From: Clostridia bacterium
Lineage (GTDB): Bacteria > Bacillota > Clostridia > Christensenellales > UBA1242
DNA length: 47,554 bases
Direction of reading: 5' to 3'
NCBI GenBank assembly: GCA_017501645.1
Contig: JAFVWN010000012.1
Span: 1 to 47,554 of the forward strand
The position numbers and the translations under genes were made by a program. Under the pieces are notes generated by a model. That model was not told where the DNA came from. It saw only the letters and a program-made list of their open reading frames with translations, and searched no databases. How positions within the stretch are numbered: the stretch's first letter is position 1; every line of letters begins with the position of its first letter. This document shows positions 33,691 through 42,698 of the stretch, piece by piece.

Positions 33691-33782
33691 AAAACAAATC
33701 TAAATATTGCCCCCTGGGGAAACTCAGGGGGAGATATGGATTGTTTTAGGGCGTGACCTAAGATAGTTCAATAAAACTAATA
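33691..33782 (+). promoter_or_regulatory. Three consecutive stem-loops between VirB6-like 1 and the VirB4-like gene
   Basis: Stem 1: AAAACAAATC with GATTGTTTT enclosing CCCCCTG (33710-33716) / CAGGGGG (33725-33731). Stem 2: TTAGG/CCTAA (33746-33761). Stem 3: TAGTT/AACTA (33765-33779). The G/C-rich inner stem is not followed by a T-run, so it is not a standard terminator. I see no promoter between it and ATG 33862, so it probably lies within a polycistronic mRNA as a processing or stability element (inference). Confidence 0.55.
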
Positions 33783-33861
33783 TTTGTAGAAAAACTACAA
33801 AAAAATAATCATTTTAAATGGTTAATTATAAAAAAAATTATAAAAAAATAAGGAGAAATTT

Positions 33862-36537
33862 ATGGCTAGACTTATTCCTAGAAAAACCAAGGTTCAAACC
33901 CAGTTTTTTAAAGGCTTTACACTTTGGGATGGTGTAATCATTTTAGCATTTATGATTTTGCTTGCACTTACACTGATGAGTGACTTTTCTATTAAAGTTA
34001 GACTTATATTGTCAGCAACAATCATTATGCTTGCGGTAGTAATGTTCTTAAGCATTGCTCCAGATACTCGAACATATCAGGCACTTGGAAGCCTGTTTGG
34101 GTTCTTGTTTGGTGTTAAAAGATTCACAAAGCAGAAGAATGCAACTCGTAAGAGTGTAAACGCTTTAATGCCTTATGTTGGAATTTTGGAACAAAACTAT
34201 GACGAGAAAACAAAGGTTGGTATTATTGACTACAAAGAATACTTTGGTGTAGCAATTGAAGTTAAATCAATTGAGTTCTATATGCTTTCACTTGCAAGAC
34301 AAGATGCGTATATTTCAGCACTTGACCAAGCTTTCAAGGCTCTTTCTAGTGAACAATCTGCAGCCATTTTTAAATTCTCAAGACCAATGGTGCTTGATAA
34401 TTATATTGATAGGGAATGTAAGAAGAAAGATGATATCTTACAAAACATTGCAAATGGTGTTACTAAAGAAGAAGAGGCTATTCCTCGTATTGAAATTGTA
34501 GAATCTCGTATTAACTCTCTTGATGCAATGAATGTAGATAAAGAGTTCCCAATTATGAAAGACCATATGTACATTGTTGTGTTTGCAAGGTCTGTAAGAC
34601 CGCTTCTTTCAACAGTTAACTTCATTGTTAATACTATTGAGGGTAATACAAACAATGTTATGACTTGTTCAATTCTTGACAGAAAGAAAACAGCAGTTTT
34701 CCTTAAAAACTACTACACTTCAAGCTTTGACGAAAGAGAAGTTAATAACCTTGACCCTAAAGATTTGCTTGACTGGATTATGCCAGAAAGAATTAGATTT
34801 GCGGCTCTTAGAAACTATGTAAACGATAAGCCACATACTACATATTCTATCGCAGAATATCCAATTACCGTTCCAAACGCTTGGGGAAGAAACTTCTTCT
34901 CAGTTCCAGGAACAAAAATTGCGGTTAAGTTTAAGCCAGTTCCTCAAAGTGAAAGTGAAAAGCGTCTTGACCGTTCTATTATGGAAATGGAAATTCAGGC
35001 TTCTAAGAGAGCAAGAGCTTCTACAGAGCTTGAAAAGAATGTCCACCTTGAAACACTTAGAGAACTTCTTGCAGCTATTAAAACAGGTAACGAAGTATTG
35101 TTTGATACAAATATCTATATTCAAGTAGAAGATGAACATAGAAAGCTTCTAAGAACTCAAATTATGAGAGCTGGTTTCAAATATAATGAAATGTTTGGTA
35201 AGCAAAGAGATAGCTTTATTAACTGTAATGTATCTCAGCGTTCTTCAAACAAGAAGCACGAAAGAGGTATCAACTCTTCAAGTTTGGCAGCAATGTTCCC
35301 ATTCGTAAGTGATGCGGTTCAAGATGAACAAGGTTTCTATCTTGGTATGAACAACGAGCCTGTATTCTTGGATTTCTTCAAGAGAGATAAGGAAAGAATT
35401 AACTCTAATATGGTCGTTCTTGGTAAGTCTGGTTCTGGTAAGAGCTTTGCGACAAAGGCCATTCTTGCAAACCTTGCATCTGATAACACAAAAGTATTTA
35501 TTCTTGACCCAGAAAGAGAGTACGATATTCTTACTCGTAATATGAAAGGTAAGGTTGTCGATGTAGGTTCTGCGAAAGAGGGAAGAATTAACCCACTACA
35601 AATTGTTACTGCACTTGATGATGAAGCTGATGACGGTCAAAATGTATCTCTTTCAACACACCTTCAATTCCTTGAATCTTTCTTTAAGATGATTCTTGAT
35701 GGTATTACAAATGATGCGTTGGAAGTTCTTAATGAATGTTTAAAAGAGGTTTATTTAAAGTTTGGTATTGATACCCACACTAAAATTGAAGACCTCGAGC
35801 CTAATCAATTCCCAATAATGCAAGACTTATTCAACTATGTAAGTGAACAATATGAAGTTGCAAGAGATGATTATCAAAGAAACAACCTTAAGATTATTAG
35901 AACATATCTTAACAAGTTTGCTGAGGGTGGTCGTAATAGTATGCTTTGGAACGGTTATTCTACTATCACTGCAGACGAAAATATGATTGTCTTCAACTTC
36001 CAAACACTTCTTGCAAACTCAAACAGTGACCTAGCTAACGCTCAAATGATGCTTATTATGAGATGGCTAAACAACGAAATTATCAAGAACAAAGACTATA
36101 ACCAAAAATACAACACTAAACGCCGTGTTATTGTAGTCGTAGACGAGGCCCATACATTCATTGACCCTAAGAAAGATGTGGCCCTTGACTTTATGTTCAA
36201 TATGGCTAAGCGTATTCGTAAGTATGAAGGTATGCAAATTGTTATTACACAAAATCTTAAAGACTTTACAGGTACTCCTGATATTGCTCGTAAGAGTACA
36301 GCGATTATCAATGCGTCTCAATACTCATTAATTTTCGCACTTGCTCCTCACGATATTAATGACCTTGTTGCTCTTTATGAGAAGGCTGGTCAAATTAACG
36401 AAAAAGAGCAAGACACAATTACTACTAACCCTCGTGGTAAAGCATTCTTAATGACTGGACCATATTCAAGAACAAATATTGACATTATTGTTAATGAGAG
36501 GGTTCGTGATTTATTTGAAAAAATAAGACAAGATTAA
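33862..36537 (+). CDS. VirB4-type T4SS ATPase with VirB3-like membrane N-terminus
   Basis: 891 residues. Residues 1-95 contain two membrane helices (about 22-38 and 44-64) followed by a short basic stretch, as in VirB3/PrgI-like subunits. Then comes the VirB4 N-terminal domain and the motor domain with Walker A GKSGSGKS (521-528), Walker B VIVVVDEAH (D761/E762) and the conserved QNLKDF after it. VirB4 ATPases power T4SS assembly and substrate transport at the inner face of the membrane. AAGGAG precedes the ATG. It lies between VirB6-like genes 1 and 2. C-ending codons are frequent, suggesting good expression. Confidence 0.93.
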   Translation: MARLIPRKTKVQTQFFKGFTLWDGVIILAFMILLALTLMSDFSIKVRLILSATIIMLAVVMFLSIAPDTRTYQALGSLFGFLFGVKRFTKQKNATRKSVNALMPYVGILEQNYDEKTKVGIIDYKEYFGVAIEVKSIEFYMLSLARQDAYISALDQAFKALSSEQSAAIFKFSRPMVLDNYIDRECKKKDDILQNIANGVTKEEEAIPRIEIVESRINSLDAMNVDKEFPIMKDHMYIVVFARSVRPLLSTVNFIVNTIEGNTNNVMTCSILDRKKTAVFLKNYYTSSFDEREVNNLDPKDLLDWIMPERIRFAALRNYVNDKPHTTYSIAEYPITVPNAWGRNFFSVPGTKIAVKFKPVPQSESEKRLDRSIMEMEIQASKRARASTELEKNVHLETLRELLAAIKTGNEVLFDTNIYIQVEDEHRKLLRTQIMRAGFKYNEMFGKQRDSFINCNVSQRSSNKKHERGINSSSLAAMFPFVSDAVQDEQGFYLGMNNEPVFLDFFKRDKERINSNMVVLGKSGSGKSFATKAILANLASDNTKVFILDPEREYDILTRNMKGKVVDVGSAKEGRINPLQIVTALDDEADDGQNVSLSTHLQFLESFFKMILDGITNDALEVLNECLKEVYLKFGIDTHTKIEDLEPNQFPIMQDLFNYVSEQYEVARDDYQRNNLKIIRTYLNKFAEGGRNSMLWNGYSTITADENMIVFNFQTLLANSNSDLANAQMMLIMRWLNNEIIKNKDYNQKYNTKRRVIVVVDEAHTFIDPKKDVALDFMFNMAKRIRKYEGMQIVITQNLKDFTGTPDIARKSTAIINASQYSLIFALAPHDINDLVALYEKAGQINEKEQDTITTNPRGKAFLMTGPYSRTNIDIIVNERVRDLFEKIRQD

Positions 36538-36556
36538 TAAGATTAATCAAACAACT

Positions 36557-36628
36557 AAGTTTACAGCGAGGCAGACCTATTATTCGTTTATGTAAATAAA
36601 AGCATTCAATAGGTCACCTTGCAAACTT
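36557..36628 (+). repeat. Nested hairpin (element B) sharing its core with element A
   Basis: Arms AAGTTT/AAACTT, GCGAGG/CCTTGC, perfect GACCTATT/AATAGGTC, and a TTTAT-GTAA-ATAAA cap followed by GCATTC. Cap and flank match the hairpin at 21946-22073, while the outer arms differ in sequence but are equally paired. No T-run follows. Confidence 0.8.
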
Positions 36629-36649
36629 TGATAAATAAACAATTAATAT

Positions 36650-36697
36650 TCCGCCTGAAAAGGCGGATGTCACTAATATCTCTGCAAGAGGGGATAT
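36650..36697 (+). promoter_or_regulatory. Two further hairpins in the leader of VirB6-like gene 2
   Basis: TCCGCC (36650-36655) / GGCGGA (36662-36667) with loop TGAAAA, then ATATC..GATAT (36676-36697) around TCT-GCAAG-AGG. I could not match them to a known riboswitch. A possible promoter further down (36700-36760) is not clear. Confidence 0.5.
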
Positions 36698-36779
36698 GCG
36701 TGGGTATATAAAAAAAATAATAATGACTACAAGAATAGACATTATACAAAGGAAAGTTTAAAAAAAGGAAAAAGACTAG

Positions 36780-39700
36780 ATGAACTTATCTAATTTGGCA
36801 TTCAAATTTAATAGTTTAATCACTAATGGTACATTTATGTATCACTCGTCTTCTATTGGTGCAAATGGAGATGTTGTAAATACGGTAGAAGCAACATCAT
36901 TTAGTAGTGGAATATTAGATATGATCGTAAGTGGTCTTATCAATATTGTCTTAAAAGTTATTTACACAATATGCGCATTCCTTTTAAACTTAATTGAATT
37001 GTTCCAATTTGTAGTTTGTCAAATCCTTGGTATTTCTGTCGACCTTGATGATTATGTTGTTCTTGATAAAAATAATCCTTTAGTCAAGATGTTAACAAAC
37101 GAAGAAGTTATTGCTGTATTTAAGATAATTTTTGGTGTTGCGATTGTTCTTATTATTGTATTTACAATTTTTGCAATAATAAAAGCAGAATACAAATATG
37201 CAACTACTGGTAATGAAAAAACAACATCTAAGGGAAGAATAATGATGAGGTCTCTTCGTTCATTCTTTACTCTTGGAATGTTCCCATTAATGATAATATT
37301 TGCCGTTATTTTAATTAATGCACTCTTGGCTGGATTTAATGATGTTTTAAGAGGTGGGGAAGATGATGTAACTTTAGCCGGGCAGATATTTACCACTAGT
37401 GCATATAACGGAAATAACTATAGGCGATACGCAAATCAAGATATAAGAGTCCCAATAATAATAAACTTTGAAGACCCTATATATCTTGGACAAGAAGAAG
37501 GTTATTCAACAGAAGAACTTGCTAAAATTTACGAACATTATGGACCAAAGGGTGCTGAACTTTATACTTCTTTGGCTGAACTTGATTTTGGAGGCTTCAA
37601 TGATTCTGTAATCTACAGAAACAATGCTTTGTATAATGCTTCAAGTTTTAATGGATTTGAACAATTTGTATGTACTCGTGAACAATATTATGTAATGGCA
37701 GATTTCATAGATTATGCAGTTAAACATAACTTAAGATACTATGTTAAAGCTATGGATGATGTTGATGTATCTTGGAAATATGTTTCAAACACAATTTATG
37801 ATAAGGATACACAATCTTTAAAAATCACATACAAAGATGCTTCAAATTTAAGCGGAAAAGCAGAATATACCGTTGTTTACCAACCATCTCAAGGTGATGT
37901 AAGCACGCCTATTAGTGATGCAGTAAAAACAATTTCTGCTCTTCTCTCAATTGGGGAATATGGAGACATTACATTTAATGCTCTTAACAGACTTGAAGAT
38001 TCTATCAATATTGTAGAGTGGGGAACTGATAAGGCGTATTTGAAATTATCATCAAGTTACTCTACAAATCCAACCTCAACAGACAAACTCCTTTTGTATG
38101 AAAGAGCAAGATATAAATACAACAACTCACTAAACTACACAATAAGTGATTTGGTTGAAGGTGTTGAACTTCCTGTTTATAGACTAGACAAGAGGGTTTT
38201 TCAAGGAAGCACATTATCATATGTTGTTTATGAAACTCATTATGTAGTTTTGATTAATGGAACTTATTATGAGGTTGAATATAATGAAGAATTAAAAGAT
38301 TCAAGTGGAAACTTAATTTTAGATAGTTATAATGACCATTATTACACTCTTTTAGAAAGTGATTTTGATGACTTTACAGTTACCCATTCAGCAAGTGATG
38401 ATGCTGTAAACATTTATGGCTCATCAAGCAACACTTATTGGATAATTAACGAAGGTGCATATAAAGATATTATCATTACAAAATCTAATGGAACTTTTGA
38501 AAATGAACTCGAAGATGGTTATATCTTATATACAGAATATGATGACCAGCTTAGCCCAGTTTTAAAGCAAATAAGCTGGAGCGAGAAACTTATTAGAGAT
38601 TTACAAGTTATCTATAAAGATATTAACATTAATCATATGATGACAACTGATAAGTGGTTGACACAACTTGGTGAATATGTTTCAGCTGATGATACTGAGG
38701 GAGATTATACAAGTAACATTTCAACGGCTCTTATCCATCCATTAGGATTGATTTTGGCAGAATTATTCCTTGGCGAAATTGAGGAAAGTGATGATTTTAA
38801 CTTGTATGGCTCTTTAATGTTTGATGGCAAGTTTGATGATGAAACAATGAAAGCCTTAATGCTTAGTCTTCTTGGAGAAAACAGATATTTTGCAATGAAG
38901 GCAGAATTTGAATATTTTAATGAAATATTCAATGTATTTATGGGGCCAATTCTTGACGAGATTGCTTATTATGAAAACTTTGAACTTATGAATGGACAAG
39001 AAGCGTCTGTTCAACTTTATACATACAAGGCATACTTGTGTTCAGTGTTGATTTCTTCGTCTGCTGCTAAATGGCTTGGACAAACAGCTCTTGAATTAAT
39101 TGGCTATACAGGACTTGAAAATGAAATAATTATTACTTCTGGAGCAAAAAAAGGGTATTACAAAAAATATAGTCAATTATCTTACAGTTTCCAAATGCAA
39201 GTTTTGGAACTATATCTTGAAAACATTAACATTTTAAAAGACCAATATGTTGAAGAAGGGGATAGAGCTTATCCAGAATATATGACAGCCCTTAAGAACT
39301 ATATGGGATATTACCCAATCGAAGAGGGACTTTTGGATTCTACATTAAAACAGAAGTATGATATTGATGAAGAAACTCAAGCAAAATATTTCTTAGCTGA
39401 TGATGAAGAACAATTTGACGGAAGATTAGATGTTGTTTTGACAAGTTATTTAATGGATGATTATCAATTAGAAATTGTCAATGAAAAGCATGATGCACTT
39501 GTTGTTGCTTATGATAACTTATACAATTATATCTTTAGTTCTTACTCTAATGATGATGCTGCTACAATTTGGATGTTTGTTGGTTATGAAATCGAAGAGG
39601 CTAAAGCTGATGGAAATGACGCTTTCACTTATGCAACGATGGAAGGAACTTTGAACGCTTTAGTTGACAAAATTCCTACAAGCAGAGAAAAAATCAAAAA

Positions 39701-42683
39701 ATATCTTGATTCAAATTACTCTTCATATTCTGCGGACAATGCTGTTTTCTTAAATACATTCCTTGATCCTTATTATGAATGTGTAAGGGAATATGTTGAT
39801 GAAAAACTTGATTATATAATTCCTGACCAATCTCATAAGTTCAACGGAATGCTAGATGATTTAGAAAATGATAAATTCTGGGCATTGATGCAATCTGAAA
39901 CTGTTTACAATACATTAGGAACCAATTCTAATAAATCAATTTTAAGCAGTTTAGGCATCTCATATGATTCACTCATTGACCCAAAAGATAACTTCTTTGG
40001 ATTAATAAAAGGTGATGTTGAAGGTAAGAATGATATTGCAGGATGGAATGATTTGGTTGACAAATTTAATAAATTGAAAAACAAAATTGATTCTGTTAAC
40101 TACGACTATCACCCTGTGATAAAGGGATTGTTAAGCATTTATATTTCAGGTTTAGAAAGATATATTGAAACCCAAAACACAATGGATAGGCTTAATAGAT
40201 ACTACATTACATATGGTGTAAGTGCGATTATGAAGCAAAGGGCAGATATTTCTCTCGAAGTAGTTCTTAATTCTAAACACTATACTGTTGGACAAAACTT
40301 TACGAGAGCTAAATTTGTTGAATATGTGCTAGGTAATCAAGTAAGGTCTCTTATGAATGATGCAAACTTTGGTTTAGTGTTTGTTGATGACTCATATGAA
40401 GGATTAGTAAAAATAAACACAACTCCTGGAGTTGCGCAAACATATAACAGCTTTGAAAATATGCAAGACTTCCTTGTTGAGTTAGGAGATATAACAGCTG
40501 TTCTTTCACAAATGACAAACCTGGTTAATGTTTCAGCGGGAAGTATTGATGAGGTTGTTATTGGTGCTAAAACAACAACTCAAACTGACCTTTCAGGGCT
40601 AATACTAAGAACAATTATTGAACAAGAGTTTTTGCCAATAGATATTGTAAGAGCTTTCTTTGATGTTAGCAGTTCTGTTATAGATTCTAAAGTTAATGAG
40701 GTTGCGTTATCAAATGTAATGCAAAACATTAACTATCATAAATATGAAACAAACAACGAACTTTTAAATACTGTAATGAGTTATCTGCTTCTTACAGACC
40801 TAAGTGAAGAACGACCAACATTTATTGACTACTCAAAACTTACATTAAAAGAGATGAGGACTAAATGTTTGCAAGCTCTTATTGATTATGAAGAACAAAA
40901 GGGAGAGACAGCAGAGCAAAATCAAAAGAGATATTTAACAATATTTGCTCTTGCTTGTGGAGACTGGAGTAAATCTGGAGTTGGTGCAAAAAATAATTCT
41001 TGGTATATTGAAGACAGAAACTCAATTACAAGTTTTGTTATTAATAAGCAAAGTCAAGCAACAATTCTTCGTTTAGCCGGTTTAGAGAATAGACCATATC
41101 AAGAACTTGTTGGGGCTGAATACACCATCGATTTTGAAACTAAAGGTGTTGATGAAGCTAATGGTGATGTGTTTGTAATTTGTACTTTTGATGAAGAAAC
41201 AAAAATGTATATTCCATTTATGATGACAAATAAAGAACACGCTGATGGTGATGGACTACCAGTTGTTGAAGATGAGACATGGTGTTCGAAAGTTGAGCAT
41301 TGGAATCCATACACTGAGTATTATGTGACAGAGGGCGGTAATGAAGAAATTGCCTACTTCCCAGTAATTGCAAAAGGAGTTATTGACCATAACGGAATGC
41401 CTACTGCAATTAGAGAAAATGAAGGCAATATAGAATATTACAGAGACGGAATTGTCATTCATGATGTTGGTAAATATGGTTTAAGCGAATATTTTGTTTC
41501 TGTAGACCAAATTCCTGTAAATCATACAGCAATTTCGTATGTTGCAAATATGTTTAGTTCGCTTTTTACAGGTAAAACATTGGTTGAAAAACTAGTGGAA
41601 TCAAATCCAAGATTTGCAGCAAATTCAGATTTTAAGTTCCTGTATGGTAAAGAAAGGACCATTACAGAAGTTTCTATTGATGGATATACAGCAATAAGCT
41701 TTAACTTTGATGAGTCTGTTTGTATTGATATGGAGTATTTGTATACTCTTGAACATATGAATATTGTTGTACTTATCATTGCTGTGGCGTCTATAGTGAT
41801 GGCTCTTTGGAAAGCTGTTTGGGGTGTAACGCAAAGAATGTTTGACATAACAATCTACTTCTTATTAGGCCCAGCAGTAATTTCTGTAATACCATTAAGA
41901 CAAGACAAGCTCGATAAGAAAAAGAATGTTGAAGAAAGTAATGATGATGCTTATGCGAAATGGAAAGATACCCTTATTGAAAGATTACTTGCAGTATTCG
42001 CATACGCAATAGGATTCAATATATTCTTCATAATTATTCCAATAGTGACGAACTTGACATTGTTTGAATCTGCAACAATGTTTGAGCATCTGCCATTATT
42101 CAATAAATTAAGTGTAGGTTTCTTAAATGAACTTGCACGAATGGTGTTCATTGTTGCTTCGGCATACTTAACAACTAGAGCACCTGCGTTATTTGCAAAG
42201 ATAACAAAAACAGGCAACGGCTTCAAAGACGGAGATATGGCTCTTGGCAATGTTAAGAGTGTAGTTAATGAAGTAAAAGACCACTGGAGTGGTCAATATG
42301 CTATGGATAAGATTGGCTCTGCAAAAGACAAATTTGTAAGCGTCATACCTGGTGTTGCACTTGGTAAAGAAATTCATGGTAAAGTTCAACAGGCTTCAAA
42401 TGCAATAGTTTCAAAAGGTGCAGAGATGTATCTTAAAGCACACGGTGTACCACCGGATGTTGCTAAGAAGATGGGAACAGCATTGAAAGATAATATGAAA
42501 CAGCGTCAAAACGAAGATAAATATTATAAAGAAACTAAAAAGCTTGAGAGGGCAGCAAGAGAGGCTGAAAGAAACGGTGACGAAAAAGCAGGAAAAATTA
42601 GCGACAAAGCTGATAAAATGCGTAAAAATCTTGAAAGCAATAGAAAAGATCATAAAGAAACTGTTAAAAAATATAAACCATAA
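36780..42683 (+). CDS. Giant VirB6-like membrane protein 2 (1967 residues) with very large external loop
   Basis: Same plan as the gene at 26014: helices at about 47-80, 113-137 and 163-190; an external loop of about 1465 residues; helices at about 1660-1683, 1687-1705, 1736-1762 and 1779-1805; and a short tail of about 160 residues that is basic and helical. Shared landmarks: VFTIFAIIKAEYKYA in helix 2, GQIFTTSAYNGNNYRRYAN, YYVMADFIDYA, and MNIVVL opening helix 4. The loop is Tyr/Asp/Glu-rich and mixed alpha/beta, with no enzyme motif that I recognise. The following gene starts 15 bases after its stop, so the two are one operon. Likely a channel component facing the cell surface. Confidence 0.75.
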   Translation: MNLSNLAFKFNSLITNGTFMYHSSSIGANGDVVNTVEATSFSSGILDMIVSGLINIVLKVIYTICAFLLNLIELFQFVVCQILGISVDLDDYVVLDKNNPLVKMLTNEEVIAVFKIIFGVAIVLIIVFTIFAIIKAEYKYATTGNEKTTSKGRIMMRSLRSFFTLGMFPLMIIFAVILINALLAGFNDVLRGGEDDVTLAGQIFTTSAYNGNNYRRYANQDIRVPIIINFEDPIYLGQEEGYSTEELAKIYEHYGPKGAELYTSLAELDFGGFNDSVIYRNNALYNASSFNGFEQFVCTREQYYVMADFIDYAVKHNLRYYVKAMDDVDVSWKYVSNTIYDKDTQSLKITYKDASNLSGKAEYTVVYQPSQGDVSTPISDAVKTISALLSIGEYGDITFNALNRLEDSINIVEWGTDKAYLKLSSSYSTNPTSTDKLLLYERARYKYNNSLNYTISDLVEGVELPVYRLDKRVFQGSTLSYVVYETHYVVLINGTYYEVEYNEELKDSSGNLILDSYNDHYYTLLESDFDDFTVTHSASDDAVNIYGSSSNTYWIINEGAYKDIIITKSNGTFENELEDGYILYTEYDDQLSPVLKQISWSEKLIRDLQVIYKDININHMMTTDKWLTQLGEYVSADDTEGDYTSNISTALIHPLGLILAELFLGEIEESDDFNLYGSLMFDGKFDDETMKALMLSLLGENRYFAMKAEFEYFNEIFNVFMGPILDEIAYYENFELMNGQEASVQLYTYKAYLCSVLISSSAAKWLGQTALELIGYTGLENEIIITSGAKKGYYKKYSQLSYSFQMQVLELYLENINILKDQYVEEGDRAYPEYMTALKNYMGYYPIEEGLLDSTLKQKYDIDEETQAKYFLADDEEQFDGRLDVVLTSYLMDDYQLEIVNEKHDALVVAYDNLYNYIFSSYSNDDAATIWMFVGYEIEEAKADGNDAFTYATMEGTLNALVDKIPTSREKIKKYLDSNYSSYSADNAVFLNTFLDPYYECVREYVDEKLDYIIPDQSHKFNGMLDDLENDKFWALMQSETVYNTLGTNSNKSILSSLGISYDSLIDPKDNFFGLIKGDVEGKNDIAGWNDLVDKFNKLKNKIDSVNYDYHPVIKGLLSIYISGLERYIETQNTMDRLNRYYITYGVSAIMKQRADISLEVVLNSKHYTVGQNFTRAKFVEYVLGNQVRSLMNDANFGLVFVDDSYEGLVKINTTPGVAQTYNSFENMQDFLVELGDITAVLSQMTNLVNVSAGSIDEVVIGAKTTTQTDLSGLILRTIIEQEFLPIDIVRAFFDVSSSVIDSKVNEVALSNVMQNINYHKYETNNELLNTVMSYLLLTDLSEERPTFIDYSKLTLKEMRTKCLQALIDYEEQKGETAEQNQKRYLTIFALACGDWSKSGVGAKNNSWYIEDRNSITSFVINKQSQATILRLAGLENRPYQELVGAEYTIDFETKGVDEANGDVFVICTFDEETKMYIPFMMTNKEHADGDGLPVVEDETWCSKVEHWNPYTEYYVTEGGNEEIAYFPVIAKGVIDHNGMPTAIRENEGNIEYYRDGIVIHDVGKYGLSEYFVSVDQIPVNHTAISYVANMFSSLFTGKTLVEKLVESNPRFAANSDFKFLYGKERTITEVSIDGYTAISFNFDESVCIDMEYLYTLEHMNIVVLIIAVASIVMALWKAVWGVTQRMFDITIYFLLGPAVISVIPLRQDKLDKKKNVEESNDDAYAKWKDTLIERLLAVFAYAIGFNIFFIIIPIVTNLTLFESATMFEHLPLFNKLSVGFLNELARMVFIVASAYLTTRAPALFAKITKTGNGFKDGDMALGNVKSVVNEVKDHWSGQYAMDKIGSAKDKFVSVIPGVALGKEIHGKVQQASNAIVSKGAEMYLKAHGVPPDVAKKMGTALKDNMKQRQNEDKYYKETKKLERAAREAERNGDEKAGKISDKADKMRKNLESNRKDHKETVKKYKP

Positions 42684-42698
42684 AATTAAGGAGGCAAT

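Noticed and set aside
36640..36700. c-di-GMP or other known riboswitch before VirB6-like gene 2
   Set aside because: The GNRA-like loops are present, but the conserved ligand-binding sequences of the classes I know are not.
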